Origin: Francisella sp. LA112445 | GTDB taxonomy: Bacteria; Pseudomonadota; Gammaproteobacteria; Francisellales; Francisellaceae | Reading direction: 5' to 3' | Assembly (NCBI RefSeq): GCF_012224145.1 | Contig: NZ_CP041030.1 | Coordinates: 62,001 to 126,000 of the forward strand | Length of the DNA: 64,000 bases | Part shown: one piece after another, positions 43,182-52,842 of the stretch | How the letters are laid out: each line of letters begins with the position of its first letter | Position numbering within the stretch: position 1 is the stretch's first letter | Program-made: the position numbers and the translations under genes | The notes under the pieces: model-generated | What the model was told of the DNA's origin: nothing | The model's database searches: none | The model's input: the letters and a program-made list of their open reading frames with translations, nothing else

Positions 43182-43351
43182 TATTCAGAATTTATAGTTA
43201 AGCTTGTAAGTAAAGGTGAATCATAGATGTTCGAAAAATGGATACTAATGAGTTAGGATAAAGAAACTCTCCATAATCATAAAAGAAAGTGTGCAAATTA
43301 TTAGGCTCTGTATGTATAATTATAAAAATAAGAACTATATAGAAATCCACA

Positions 43352-44605
43352 GTGAATCATTACTATATATTTGTAATATTGTGTGTTATTGCAGGCTTTG
43401 CAAGTTATGTTAACTATAAATACTTAAAGCTACCTAAAGCTATTGGTTTAACCATTTTGAGTGCTTTGATAGCACTTTTAATAGCAGCTTTATTAAAAAT
43501 AGATCACAAGTCTCTCTTTCCTATTTATACCTTGCTGTATAATGTTAATTTCAAAGAAGTTGTCTTAGAAGTATTGCTAGGGTATCTTGTCTTTGCTTCA
43601 GCGATGCATTTAAATTTTGTTGATATTAAGAAAAATTCTTATGGAATTTTTATACTTTCAAGTCTTGGCGTAATTATTTCAACATTTACTATTGGTACAC
43701 TATGTTGGTTAGTTGCTCCATATATTTTGAAAATAAACATTGATTATGTCCGTTGTCTTATGATTGGAGCTATTTTTTCACCAACAGATCCGGTTACAGT
43801 TTTTGATGTCTTTAAAAAGAATAAAAATGTCCCGGCAAATGTGAAAACCATTTTGTCAGGAGAGGCTCTGTTTAATGATGTTTTCTCAATAGTGCTATTT
43901 CTGTTCTTTTTATCTATCGTAATAGAAGGTGGACAAAATACTAGCTCAGTTAAACTAATCTTTTTGTTTATGCAAGATGGACTCGGTGGAGCTTTGTTAG
44001 GGCTTATTTTAGGATATCTCGGCAAGTCTCTTATGAGTAAATTAGATGATGGATACACTCTTATTATTATTTCTTTAGCTTTAGTTAGTTTTGGCTCTTG
44101 GTTTGCAACGCACTTACATATTTCTGAAGCTGTGACTATGGCTATAACAGGGATTGTAATAGGAAACTCTAGATCTAAAGGAAAAGTTTCTGTAGAGTCA
44201 AAAGCTATATTGACAAATTTTTGGTTAGTCATTGATGAGCTTCTAAATGCCTTCTTATTTGTACTTGTTGGTATTGAAATATTAGATATGAATCCATCTT
44301 GGTACTTTATTGCTGCAGGGGCTGTTGTTTTTGTAATATCTGTTATTGCTAGATATAGCAGTGTGGTAATTTCATTATTTCTCACAGAGAAAAGACATGC
44401 AAATGGAAATTTCTGGAAGAATAATCTTATTATAACATGGGCTGGCCTAAGAGGAGGTGTGTCGATTGCGTTAGCCTTGTCGATACCTTTAGCTCATAGG
44501 CAGACAAACTCATTCTCAATCGTTTATATAGCTGTTTTTCTATCAATATTTATACAAGGAATTTCTTTTAAGAAAATTTTAGAAAAAGCTTATGCTAAGA
44601 CATAG
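43352..44605 (+). CDS. Cation:proton antiporter, CPA1 (NhaP-like) family
   Basis: 417 residues with about 12 membrane helices. GAIFSPTDPVTVFDVF and SGEALFNDVFSIVLF are the ion-binding signatures of CPA1 antiporters (Asp in the NDV/ND-type helix). ITWAGLRGGVSIALALSIPL is the conserved late arginine helix. It exchanges Na+ (or K+) for protons in the inner membrane. The start is GTG with no clear ribosome site. The 170 bp between the transposon and this gene hold no ORF; a weak TATAAT-like box is near 43316. Confidence 0.9.
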   Translation: MNHYYIFVILCVIAGFASYVNYKYLKLPKAIGLTILSALIALLIAALLKIDHKSLFPIYTLLYNVNFKEVVLEVLLGYLVFASAMHLNFVDIKKNSYGIFILSSLGVIISTFTIGTLCWLVAPYILKINIDYVRCLMIGAIFSPTDPVTVFDVFKKNKNVPANVKTILSGEALFNDVFSIVLFLFFLSIVIEGGQNTSSVKLIFLFMQDGLGGALLGLILGYLGKSLMSKLDDGYTLIIISLALVSFGSWFATHLHISEAVTMAITGIVIGNSRSKGKVSVESKAILTNFWLVIDELLNAFLFVLVGIEILDMNPSWYFIAAGAVVFVISVIARYSSVVISLFLTEKRHANGNFWKNNLIITWAGLRGGVSIALALSIPLAHRQTNSFSIVYIAVFLSIFIQGISFKKILEKAYAKT

Positions 44606-44621
44606 TATGGCTATAGTGGAT

Positions 44622-46319
44622 TTAGCTATACATTTCTTTTAAATGGCTATTAAAGAAATCAAGAGCATTACCATAGTCGTACTTTCCTGTAATGATTTCT
44701 ATATATACACCGCTCGTATGCTCTCTAGCTTCTTTGAGTGCTTGTGCTAGCTCTTGATTTGTTTTTACTTTGATTGTTAACCAATCATTACAGCCAAAAG
44801 CCTTTGGCAAGTCTTTATAGTTTAATTGAGCAAGATCATCATAACTTGGATCAGGATCTAGCTCTAACGCTCTTTCGACCATAAAGCCATCGTTATTTAT
44901 GCACAAAATAATAGGGTTTATTTTATATCTGCCCATCACTCCTAGTTCATTAAGTGTTAGTTGATGAGAACCTTCACCTGTAATTAGTATTGTTCTAGAA
45001 TTAGGGCTAGCTAATGCTACGCCAAGAGTAGCAGGTGTTGCCCAGCCAATAGAGCCCCATAAAGTTTGATTATGGTATTTTACACCTTCAGGTAATGGTA
45101 ACTTTGGCATATTAAGTGAGGATGAACCTGTCTCTACCACGAGATTGTCTGTATTTTTTAAGAATTTTAAAATTTGGGAATATAGCACTTTAAGTGTTAA
45201 GTTCTCTTGTGTTATCGGAGTATCTTGTATAGATATTCTAGAGTATTTAGGCCTATAGTTTATACTCTTAACTTTCTCTAATAATGCGTCAAGAAGTTCG
45301 GATAAATAAACATTAGCTAGATAATTTTTCTTGTCTTCAACAAATAAAGGGCCTAAGTTCAGAACCTTATCTAAATCTAAATTATTAGTAAATCCAGAGG
45401 TGTTAAAGTCAGACCATAATGCGTCACCTAAATTAATAACAAGATCTGCATCTTCAACTATTTCAGCTGTATTTGTGTCTGATAATAAACCAGCATAGAA
45501 TCCTATATAGTTAGGATGTGCTTCAGATATCACACTCTTATCATGAGGCATAATGGCAAAAGGGATATTTAACTTTTCTATAAGTTTGATAGCCTTTTTA
45601 GTTACTCCAAATCTATCTAATTTGACAGCAGGAATAGCAACAACTTTTTTAGCCTTGCTTAGGCGTTCTAACACAAGGCTTACAGCTAACTCAAGCTGAT
45701 GTGAGTCGGTTTTTAGATAACTACAGTCTATATCATCTGGTGTTATATCTGTTACAGGACGATTACCTCCATCAAGTGAGACACTTATATAAGCAGGCTT
45801 ACGATATTTGAATGCTTCTGCTATCACTCTATTCATTTCTCTACGAGCATTTTCAGGAGTAATAACAGCTGAGACACATGCTGCAGAAGCAGATAAATCA
45901 AAAAAGTTTCCAAAAACACCATCACCTAATGTGTGGTGAACTTGTTTCTTCTTTCCAACAGCAGCATCATTTGGACTACCAACTAAGTGAAAAACAACTA
46001 AGTTTTCTGCTTTTGAACCCATAACACCATTTAGAGCACTTAACTCACCGACAGCATAAGTGGTACATAAAATAGCAGCTCCATTAACCCTAGCAAAACC
46101 ATCTGCGGCATAGCTAGCATTAAGCTCATTAGCATTTACGATGTTATTAAGTTTTGGGTTGTTGATAAGTGCGTGATCTAGTGCAAATGCAAAATCTCCA
46201 GGTACTGAAAATGAATGATCTATTCCTAAATCGACCAACCTTGATACAACATATTCGGCCACATTAGTAGCGTCTTTAGCTGTATTAAAAACTTTTTTAC
46301 CATTAATGTTTTTAGTCAT
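44622..46319 (-). CDS. TPP-dependent 2-oxoacid decarboxylase (pyruvate/indolepyruvate decarboxylase family)
   Basis: 565 residues. The TPP glutamate is E65 in NELNASYAADGFAR, and the catalytic His pair is H128-H129 in VHHTLGDG. The cofactor motif runs from GEGSHQLTLNELG to NNDGFMVERAL. The HH pair distinguishes pyruvate, indolepyruvate and phenylpyruvate decarboxylases from acetolactate synthase. It is non-oxidative and yields an aldehyde. Substrate cannot be assigned from sequence. It is convergent with the antiporter gene, 16 bp apart. Confidence 0.85.
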   Translation of the reverse strand: MTKNINGKKVFNTAKDATNVAEYVVSRLVDLGIDHSFSVPGDFAFALDHALINNPKLNNIVNANELNASYAADGFARVNGAAILCTTYAVGELSALNGVMGSKAENLVVFHLVGSPNDAAVGKKKQVHHTLGDGVFGNFFDLSASAACVSAVITPENARREMNRVIAEAFKYRKPAYISVSLDGGNRPVTDITPDDIDCSYLKTDSHQLELAVSLVLERLSKAKKVVAIPAVKLDRFGVTKKAIKLIEKLNIPFAIMPHDKSVISEAHPNYIGFYAGLLSDTNTAEIVEDADLVINLGDALWSDFNTSGFTNNLDLDKVLNLGPLFVEDKKNYLANVYLSELLDALLEKVKSINYRPKYSRISIQDTPITQENLTLKVLYSQILKFLKNTDNLVVETGSSSLNMPKLPLPEGVKYHNQTLWGSIGWATPATLGVALASPNSRTILITGEGSHQLTLNELGVMGRYKINPIILCINNDGFMVERALELDPDPSYDDLAQLNYKDLPKAFGCNDWLTIKVKTNQELAQALKEAREHTSGVYIEIITGKYDYGNALDFFNSHLKEMYS

Positions 46320-46481
46320 AAATCACCTCTTATGCTCGAAATAAATTCTAAAACCACTTTCAGCATATCCTTTGTTTATAGGTATAGCAATAATTTAATA
46401 ACTAATATTTGTTAGAAAAAAGAAAGCTTGAATTAAGAAGCCATTTTAGAGATATTTCTGTGCAAGGTGTTGCCAAAATAA

Positions 46482-46838
46482 TTAAGATTCTTTTTTTGCA
46501 AAAGCGTATTTTTCGACTACTTCGCCATTGATTAGATGCTTTTGAATAATTTCTTCTAATACCTCTGGCGTACATGAGTGATACCAAACATTATCAGGAT
46601 GAACTACTGCAATAGGGCCATTTTGGCAAATTCGTAAGCAGTATGTTTTAGATCTATAAATATGACCGTTTTGTGATAAGTTTAGTTCTTGTAACCTTTT
46701 TTTTAAATATTCCCATGACTTTAGCGAAACTTCACCAGCACAGCACTTTTGTCTTTCCTGGTCACAGCATAAAAAAATATGCTTTTGAATATTCTTTAGG
46801 CCTAAGTTATTAGATTTTGTTTCTAAAGGTATTGGCAT
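46482..46838 (-). CDS. Thioredoxin-like [2Fe-2S] ferredoxin
   Basis: 118 residues. Cysteines in [15 protein letters not shown] and in [10 protein letters not shown] give the C-x(n)-C...C-x3-C arrangement of thioredoxin-fold [2Fe-2S] ferredoxins. The surrounding [23 protein letters not shown] and [14 protein letters not shown] regions fit the family. The extra Cys pair beside the first ligand is unusual. Function unknown; electron carrier. It reads divergently from the S49 peptidase. Confidence 0.85.
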   Translation of the reverse strand: MPIPLETKSNNLGLKNIQKHIFLCCDQERQKCCAGEVSLKSWEYLKKRLQELNLSQNGHIYRSKTYCLRICQNGPIAVVHPDNVWYHSCTPEVLEEIIQKHLINGEVVEKYAFAKKES

Positions 46839-46924
46839 TTTATTATCTCCGAATTTAGCTAATGTATTTTTATTGAAATGCGTTTAAAATTTATTTTGTA
46901 AATATTAACAAATATGGAGCTGAA

Positions 46925-47848
46925 ATGGAAAATAACATTTCTAATGAAACTTTAGAAAAACTAGCTAAAGTACATATAAAAGATATACAGAGTAAAAGGC
47001 GTTGGAGACTTTTTATTAGGACTATAATTATCTTAATTGTATTGATTATAGTTGTACCTGGATTATTTACATCTTCAAAAGATCTAACTTCACATATAGC
47101 TTTAGTAAAAGTGCAAGGCGTTATTGCTGCTGATTCAGAGGCTAATGCAGAAAGGATAAATAAGAGTTTAGATGATGCTTATGATAGTAAATTGACTAAA
47201 GCCGTTATCGTTGAGATAAATAGTCCCGGAGGATCACCCGTTCAAGCAGATGATATATATTTACATATGAGATACCTTCAAAAGAAATACCCTAAAATAC
47301 CTATGTATGCGGTGTGTACCGATGTTTGTGCAAGTGGAGGGTATTATATAGCAGCTGGAGCGAAAGAAATTTATGTAAATAAGATGACAATTACAGGTTC
47401 TATAGGAGTTGTGGGTAGTGGTTTTGGTTTTACGGGTCTTATGGATAAGTTAGGTATCCAAAGAAGGACTTATACATCGGGTAGCAATAAAGACTTCCTT
47501 GATCCTTTTTCACCAGAAAAGCCTGGTCAAACAAAACAGTTTAAAAAGCTTCTTGATGAGACTCATCAAGTATTTATAGATGCTGTTGAAAAATCTAGAG
47601 GAGATAGACTAAAAGATAAATCTATGACAACAACCTTCTCAGGGGCTCCTTTTAGTGGGATAGAAGCTAAGAAAATGGGACTTGTGGATGGTTTTGCATC
47701 AATTGATCAGCTAAGAAGGGAGAAATTAAACAATTTAGAAATCGTTGATTATACTCAACCTTTAGATTTTCTCTCAGCAGTATCTAATAAATTAGGTAAT
47801 AGTGTTTATTACAAAGCATTATCAGAGAGTAGCTTTAGTTTTAAATAA
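46925..47848 (+). CDS. S49-family signal peptide peptidase (SppA/SohB-like)
   Basis: 307 residues. One N-terminal membrane helix (about residues 24-45) is followed by a ClpP-like serine protease domain. Catalytic Ser is in CASGGYYIAAGA, and the earlier INSPGGSP is the oxyanion-type motif. A Ser/Lys dyad enzyme on the periplasmic side of the inner membrane that degrades cleaved signal peptides. Half the size of E. coli SppA, so the compact tetrameric type. The ATG has GGAG 6 bp upstream. Confidence 0.9.
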   Translation: MENNISNETLEKLAKVHIKDIQSKRRWRLFIRTIIILIVLIIVVPGLFTSSKDLTSHIALVKVQGVIAADSEANAERINKSLDDAYDSKLTKAVIVEINSPGGSPVQADDIYLHMRYLQKKYPKIPMYAVCTDVCASGGYYIAAGAKEIYVNKMTITGSIGVVGSGFGFTGLMDKLGIQRRTYTSGSNKDFLDPFSPEKPGQTKQFKKLLDETHQVFIDAVEKSRGDRLKDKSMTTTFSGAPFSGIEAKKMGLVDGFASIDQLRREKLNNLEIVDYTQPLDFLSAVSNKLGNSVYYKALSESSFSFK

Positions 47849-47851
47849 ATA

Positions 47852-47880
47852 TTGAAACATCAAAAAACCATGACTATAAT
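47852..47880 (+). promoter_or_regulatory. Strong promoter for the OmpH-like gene
   Basis: TTGAAA (47852-47857), a 17-bp spacer and TATAAT (47875-47880), 43 bp before the start codon, with AAGGATAAGGA as ribosome site. It is among the best promoters in the window, fitting an abundant periplasmic protein. Confidence 0.7.
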
Positions 47881-47923
47881 CGATAATGAAAGAACTTTAA
47901 AACTAAAAGGATAAGGAAAAATT

Positions 47924-48463
47924 ATGAAAAAAACAGTTTTAGGAGCTATGATTGCTGGTGGTTTAATGATTTCTGCTTCAACAGCTATGGCTGGGGGCGT
48001 ATGTTTTGCAAATGTTCAAGATATCTTTGAGACATCTCCTCTTGGTAAAGCAAAAGTTACAGCAGATCAACAAAAATTAAAGCCACAAATGGATACGCTT
48101 AAGAAAACAATCACTGCTTTACAACAGAAAGTAAACTCATACACTGAAGAGAAAGATGACGTTGTATCTGATGATGCTAAAGGTGATAAGTCTCAAGCAC
48201 AAGCTGCAGATAAAACAGAAGATCAAGATAAGCAACAAGCACAAGCAGATCTTGAAAAAGCTATGCAACAGTACCAAGATCTAATGAATCAAGTTCAGAA
48301 GATGGCTTCTGATGATGCAGATGCATTTAAAGATGCATTAACAAAAGCTTCTGGTGATGTTGCTAAAGATAAAGGTTGTGATGCTGTATTACCAGCTGAG
48401 ATGAGCCTATACAATGTAAATGGTATTGATGTAACTAAGCAAGTTATTGCTAAAATGCAGTAA
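47924..48463 (+). CDS. OmpH/Skp-like periplasmic chaperone
   Basis: 179 residues. The signal peptide ends in STAMA. The mature start GGVCFANVQDIFETSPLGKA is the OmpH/Skp beginning. A long coiled coil then holds an Asp/Gln/Lys-rich tip (about 65-115). The C-terminus closes the trimeric base. Skp carries unfolded outer membrane proteins across the periplasm. Two cysteines (in VCFAN and KGCDAV) could form a disulfide, unlike E. coli Skp. It is not next to bamA here. Confidence 0.85.
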   Translation: MKKTVLGAMIAGGLMISASTAMAGGVCFANVQDIFETSPLGKAKVTADQQKLKPQMDTLKKTITALQQKVNSYTEEKDDVVSDDAKGDKSQAQAADKTEDQDKQQAQADLEKAMQQYQDLMNQVQKMASDDADAFKDALTKASGDVAKDKGCDAVLPAEMSLYNVNGIDVTKQVIAKMQ

Positions 48464-48593
48464 TCTAAATAATAATATTTCACCTTTCTTCAAATCCGTA
48501 TATTTATTAAATTAAAAGCTTCTTTTTTTTAGATCTAAAGCTATGTATAATCTTAGTTTATATTTAGAAATAATTATAAAAGACAATTAAAGT

Positions 48594-49016
48594 ATGGAAA
48601 ATATAGGCTATTTTGTTTCACAAAACTTAGTGTTTTGTTTATCTTTTATCTTGCTGTTAGTGATATATATAATTTTTGAACTAACTCAAACTAAGAAGTC
48701 TCAATATACATTATCTGTTGCAGATGCTGTGATGACAGTTAATAAAGGTAAAGGTGTGTATTTAGATTTAAGAGATCAAGAAGCTTTTGCTAAAGCTCAT
48801 ATTATAGGAGCACAAAACATTCAGCTAAGTGAGATTGCACAAAAGCATAATAAGTTAGCTAAGTATAAGGCTAAACCTATTGTAATCTACGGTGATAATG
48901 CTACAAAAGCAACGCAAGAACTGCGCAAAGAAGGTTTTGAGCAAGTATTTGTACTTAATGGAGGTCTAGGTGCGTGGATGCAGGCTAGTTACCCAGTTAA
49001 ATCATTAGCGAAATAA
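48594..49016 (+). CDS. Membrane-anchored rhodanese-like protein without active-site Cys
   Basis: 140 residues. A membrane helix (about 12-30) is followed by a rhodanese domain: LDLRDQEAFAKAHIIGAQNI, then KPIVIYGDN and VFVLNGGLGAWMQASYPV. At the position of the catalytic cysteine there is Gly100 (YGDNATKA). Sulfur transfer is thus unlikely and a binding role is expected. YibN-like proteins lie beside secB in many gammaproteobacteria, as here. Confidence 0.85.
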   Translation: MENIGYFVSQNLVFCLSFILLLVIYIIFELTQTKKSQYTLSVADAVMTVNKGKGVYLDLRDQEAFAKAHIIGAQNIQLSEIAQKHNKLAKYKAKPIVIYGDNATKATQELRKEGFEQVFVLNGGLGAWMQASYPVKSLAK

Positions 49017-49037
49017 AGATTATTAAGGATCATTAAA

Positions 49038-49484
49038 ATGGATCAACAACAACCACAATTTCAAATTCAAAAAGTTTATGTAAAAGATCTTTCTTTTTCT
49101 ATACCTAACTCTGATAAGATCTGGGCTACAGCATGGAGACCAGAGCTACATACTGACTTAAAAGTTGATGCGGTAAACCTTCCAGAGGAAAATACTTATG
49201 AGAGTATTCTAACTCTTGAGATAAAGGTTGAGAATGATGGAATGACTGCTTTTGAGATAGAAGTCAAACAAGCAGGTATTTTTACAGTATCAAATATGCA
49301 AGAAGAGCAAATCGAGCATGCTAAAAAAGCGTTTTGTCCAAACATCCTTTATCATTATGCGCGTGAAGCAGTTTCGGACCTAGTGTTAAGTGGAGGTTTC
49401 CCTCAATTGTGTTTATCTGCAGTAAACTTTGATGCTATGTATCAAGATTCTCTAAAAGAGTCTGTGGATGGCAAGCAGCATTAA
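49038..49484 (+). CDS. secB: Protein-export chaperone SecB
   Basis: 148 residues. [18 protein letters not shown] at the start, then [42 protein letters not shown], characteristic SecB. It binds unfolded precursors and hands them to SecA. It follows the rhodanese gene by 21 bp and precedes recA by 22 bp, perhaps in one transcript. Confidence 0.95.
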   Translation: MDQQQPQFQIQKVYVKDLSFSIPNSDKIWATAWRPELHTDLKVDAVNLPEENTYESILTLEIKVENDGMTAFEIEVKQAGIFTVSNMQEEQIEHAKKAFCPNILYHYAREAVSDLVLSGGFPQLCLSAVNFDAMYQDSLKESVDGKQH

Positions 49485-49506
49485 TATATAAATTAGGGAT
49501 ATAATT

Positions 49507-50541
49507 ATGAGTAAAGAAAAAGCTCTAGAGTCAGCTCTTGCCCAGATTGAGAAACAATTTGGTAAAGGTTCGGTTATGAAGCTGGGAGACCAGCAAGCTG
49601 CTCATGATATAGAGGTCGTGCCATCAGGTGTTATAGCTCTTGATGTAGCATTAGGAATTGGTGGGTATCCAAAGGGGCGTATAATAGAAATATATGGTCA
49701 TGAGTCTTCAGGTAAGACAACACTTACTTTATTGGCTATTGCTCAATGTCAAAAACAAGGTGGTACAGCTGCATTCGTTGATGCTGAGCATGCATTAGAT
49801 CCTAAATACGCTAAACTTTTAGGTGTAGATGTTGATAATTTAATCGTTTCTCAACCAGATACAGGTGAGCAGGCTTTAGAAATTGCCGATATGCTTGTAC
49901 GTTCTGGCGGTGTAGATATTGTAGTTATTGACTCTGTTGCAGCACTGACGCCAAAAGCTGAGATTGAGGGTGATATGGGCGATTCTCATATGGGTCTACA
50001 AGCAAGACTAATGTCTCAAGCTTTGAGAAAATTAACAGCTAATATCAAACGTTCAAATACATTGGTTATGTTTATTAACCAAATTCGTATGAAAATCGGT
50101 GTAATGTTTGGTAACCCTGAAACTACTACTGGTGGAAATGCTCTTAAATTCTATTCATCTGTGCGTTTAGAGGTTAGAAAAGGCGGTACTATTAAAGATG
50201 GTACAGATATTAATGGTAATGAGATCAAAGTCAAGATTGTAAAAAACAAAGTAGCTCCTCCATTTAAGCAAGCAGAATTTGAGCTTATTTATGGTGAGGG
50301 TATCTCATTAGAAGCTGAATTAGTAGATTTAGGTGCAAAACATAATATTATAGAGAAATCAGGTGCTTGGTATAGCTATAAAGGTAAGAAGATTGGTCAA
50401 GGAAAAGAAAAGGCTAAAGACTATCTAAAAGAGAATACTCAAGAGCGTGATGAAATTGAAAGAGCAATACTTGAACTTTTATTGCCACATAAATATGCAC
50501 AACAAGATCCTGAATTAGCTACTCAAGATGAGCTTATCTAA
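49507..50541 (+). CDS. recA: Recombinase RecA
   Basis: 344 residues. Walker [13 protein letters not shown]-type motif [18 protein letters not shown], Walker [11 protein letters not shown] and loop L2 [22 protein letters not shown] are intact. It performs strand exchange in homologous recombination. No LexA-box-like CTGT-N8-ACAG was seen upstream, consistent with absence of a classical SOS circuit in this group. It overlaps recX by 14 bp. Confidence 0.98.
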   Translation: MSKEKALESALAQIEKQFGKGSVMKLGDQQAAHDIEVVPSGVIALDVALGIGGYPKGRIIEIYGHESSGKTTLTLLAIAQCQKQGGTAAFVDAEHALDPKYAKLLGVDVDNLIVSQPDTGEQALEIADMLVRSGGVDIVVIDSVAALTPKAEIEGDMGDSHMGLQARLMSQALRKLTANIKRSNTLVMFINQIRMKIGVMFGNPETTTGGNALKFYSSVRLEVRKGGTIKDGTDINGNEIKVKIVKNKVAPPFKQAEFELIYGEGISLEAELVDLGAKHNIIEKSGAWYSYKGKKIGQGKEKAKDYLKENTQERDEIERAILELLLPHKYAQQDPELATQDELI

Positions 50542-50980
50542 AGAAAAAAACTATCTTCTTTACCTTCTTGCAAAGCAAGATTACTCACGTAAACAACTTT
50601 CTGACAAACTCCATACGAGAGATAATATTTCATCACAAGAAATAGAGTCTTTACTTGATGAGTTTGAGAAAAATAAATGGCTATCAGATGAGCGTTTTGC
50701 TAATGTGTTTGTAACAAGTGAGTTGTCTAAACTTAGAGGTAAAAAGAGGATTATAAATACTGCAATTTACCAAAAAGGCTTATCTCAAGAATTAGTTCTA
50801 AATGTTTTAGATGATCAGGATATTGACTGGTTTGAGTTATGTCAAAGGTGTTTACAAAAAAAATATAAGGATATCAAACTATTACAGTCTGATTTTAAAT
50901 TAAAGCAAAAAGCTATGAGTTATTTAGCATATAACGGTTTTAGTTTTGATGAGATAGATTTTGCGATTAATGAATCATAG
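50528..50980 (+). CDS. recX: RecA regulatory protein RecX
   Basis: 150 residues. Helical repeats with [19 protein letters not shown] and [25 protein letters not shown] are typical of RecX, which limits RecA filament growth. It overlaps the recA end by 14 bp, so it is translationally coupled. The AT-rich 119 bp after it carry no clear terminator before ssb. Confidence 0.93.
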   Translation: MSLSKEKNYLLYLLAKQDYSRKQLSDKLHTRDNISSQEIESLLDEFEKNKWLSDERFANVFVTSELSKLRGKKRIINTAIYQKGLSQELVLNVLDDQDIDWFELCQRCLQKKYKDIKLLQSDFKLKQKAMSYLAYNGFSFDEIDFAINES

Positions 50981-51099
50981 CGAATCTTAAAGATATATTT
51001 TGAAAAAAAGTCAAAAAAATATTTTAAACAACTTATAAGGTGAGTTTTTTTAATGTAAGCTGTAATAGTGTAATTATATAAAGAATATGGGAGATTAAA

Positions 51100-51591
51100 A
51101 TGGCCAAAGGAACGGTTAATAAAGTTATATTACTTGGAAGACTAGGTAATGATCCAGAGGTTAGAACTACACAAAATGGTACAATGGTAGCTACTTTGAG
51201 TATCGCAACTAATGATGGTATGGGTGAAAATATAACTACAGAATGGCATCGTGTCGTTGTGTTTGGTAAGACTGCTGAGATTATTCAAAGATACGCTAGC
51301 AAAGGCTCACAACTTTTTGTTGAAGGAAGATTACGTACTAATAAATGGCAGGATAAAAATGGCAATATGCAGTATACAACTGAGATTGTTGCTAATAACT
51401 TCCAATTTGTTGGCGGTGGTAATGCTCAAGCTCAAGGAAATACTAATCCTAGCTACCAAAATAATCAAAACTTCAATCAACAATCAGGTGGTAACTTCAG
51501 TCAAAGTCAGCAACAGCAACAAAAACAAAATGATATGCCTGATTTTGCAGAGATTAATTCATCTAATTTTGATGATGATATTCCATTCTAA
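51100..51591 (+). CDS. ssb: Single-stranded DNA-binding protein
   Basis: 163 residues. An N-terminal OB fold (NKVILLGRLGNDPEVRTTQNG, WHRVVVFGKTAEI, LFVEGRLRTNKWQDKNG) is followed by a Gln/Asn-rich linker. The acidic tip is DDDIPF, which binds partner proteins. It coats single-stranded DNA in replication and repair. It has AAGGGAGA-like purines before the ATG. Placement after recA-recX groups recombination genes. Confidence 0.97.
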   Translation: MAKGTVNKVILLGRLGNDPEVRTTQNGTMVATLSIATNDGMGENITTEWHRVVVFGKTAEIIQRYASKGSQLFVEGRLRTNKWQDKNGNMQYTTEIVANNFQFVGGGNAQAQGNTNPSYQNNQNFNQQSGGNFSQSQQQQQKQNDMPDFAEINSSNFDDDIPF

Positions 51592-51640
51592 ATTTGTATC
51601 CATAAGACTCTAGTTATTAGCCTTATAGTTTTAAAAAGAG

Positions 51641-51646
51641 TATAAT
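51641..51646 (+). promoter_or_regulatory. -10 element upstream of ackA
   Basis: Perfect TATAAT 33 bp before the ackA ATG, with only a weak -35 match (TTAGCC at about 18 bp spacing). Confidence 0.45.
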
Positions 51647-51678
51647 ACTGACAAATAGTATTTCCTTTTTTTCAAAAA

Positions 51679-52833
51679 ATGTCACATATATTAGTCTTAA
51701 ATTGTGGAAGTTCATCTGTTAAGTTTGCCCTTATTAATCCACAAACAGCAGAGTCTCTTTTAACGGGACTTGCTGAGAATATTGGAAGCAAAAATTGTAG
51801 GGTTACTTTCAAAGCTAAAGAAAAACTTCAAAAAAATATTGAGAATGGTTTATATTCAGATATTTTCAATGAGCTAAAAAAGTTTTTATCAAAGAGCGGT
51901 TATCTAAATAAAATTTCTGCTATTGGACATAGAGTAGTTCACGGAGGACAATTTTTCTCAGAATCTGTATTAATTGATGATGACTCTTTGCAGAAAATTA
52001 AAGACTGTATTCCTTTAGCTCCTTTGCACAATCCTGCCCATATTGAGGGGATTGCTTTTTGTAAGCAGATATTTCCTGACTTACCTCAGGTAGCTGTTTT
52101 TGATACTGCTTTTCATCAAACTATGCCTAATTACGTTGCAGAATATGCGATACCAAGAGAGCTTACACAAGATCATAATATCAGAAAGTATGGAGCCCAT
52201 GGAACATCTCATAAATATGTATCTCAACAAGCGGCAAAAATATTAGCTAAGCAAAAAGCTAATGTAATAGTTGCTCACCTTGGTAATGGCTGTAGTATAA
52301 CAGCAGTTGCAGATGGGAAGAGTATTGATACTAGTATGGGATTAACTCCTTTAGATGGTCTAGTAATGGGTACACGTTCTGGGACTATTGATCCGAGTAT
52401 TTTTGCATATATCTCAGATAATCTTGGTTGGGATATTGCTAAAATCACAAATACTCTTAATAAGAAAAGTGGGCTTTTAGGGATCTGTGGACATAATGAT
52501 ATGCGTGAGGTTTCTGAACTAGCTGCAAAAGGCGATGATCTAGCAAAATTAGCAATAGAAATTTTTTGTCATAGAGTCGCTAAGTTTGTCGCTAGTTATA
52601 TGATTTATTTCAAAGAATTTGATGCACTTGTATTTACAGGAGGTATTGGAGAAAATGCTGTTAATATTCGTGAGAATATTGTTTCAAAGTTAAATAATGT
52701 TGGCTTTGAAATAGATGTTGAGAAAAATAGTAAATCTGATTTATTTGTTAATACATCAAATAGTCATAAAATAATGGTTATAGCTACTAATGAAGAGTTA
52801 ATGATAGCTCAAGATACACAAAAACTAATATAA
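51679..52833 (+). CDS. ackA: Acetate kinase
   Basis: 384 residues of the ASKHA fold: VLNCGSSSVKFAL at the start, then GHRVVHGG, FDTAFHQTMP, HLGNGCSIT and MGTRSGTIDP, with FTGGIGENA near the end. It interconverts acetyl phosphate and acetate with ADP/ATP. It is followed after 9 bp by pta, the usual pair. The ATG lies right after a run of T and A with no good Shine-Dalgarno, possibly a weak or leaderless-like start. Confidence 0.96.
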   Translation: MSHILVLNCGSSSVKFALINPQTAESLLTGLAENIGSKNCRVTFKAKEKLQKNIENGLYSDIFNELKKFLSKSGYLNKISAIGHRVVHGGQFFSESVLIDDDSLQKIKDCIPLAPLHNPAHIEGIAFCKQIFPDLPQVAVFDTAFHQTMPNYVAEYAIPRELTQDHNIRKYGAHGTSHKYVSQQAAKILAKQKANVIVAHLGNGCSITAVADGKSIDTSMGLTPLDGLVMGTRSGTIDPSIFAYISDNLGWDIAKITNTLNKKSGLLGICGHNDMREVSELAAKGDDLAKLAIEIFCHRVAKFVASYMIYFKEFDALVFTGGIGENAVNIRENIVSKLNNVGFEIDVEKNSKSDLFVNTSNSHKIMVIATNEELMIAQDTQKLI

Positions 52834-52842
52834 GAGGATGCT

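Noticed and set aside
43744-44385. 213-codon open frame on the minus strand inside the antiporter gene
   Set aside because: It is antisense to conserved CPA1 motifs, has no ribosome site and has unnatural composition; a shadow of the real gene.
49485-49506. LexA box before recA
   Set aside because: The 22-bp gap from secB has no CTG-N10-CAG-like palindrome, and recA seems to depend on upstream transcription.
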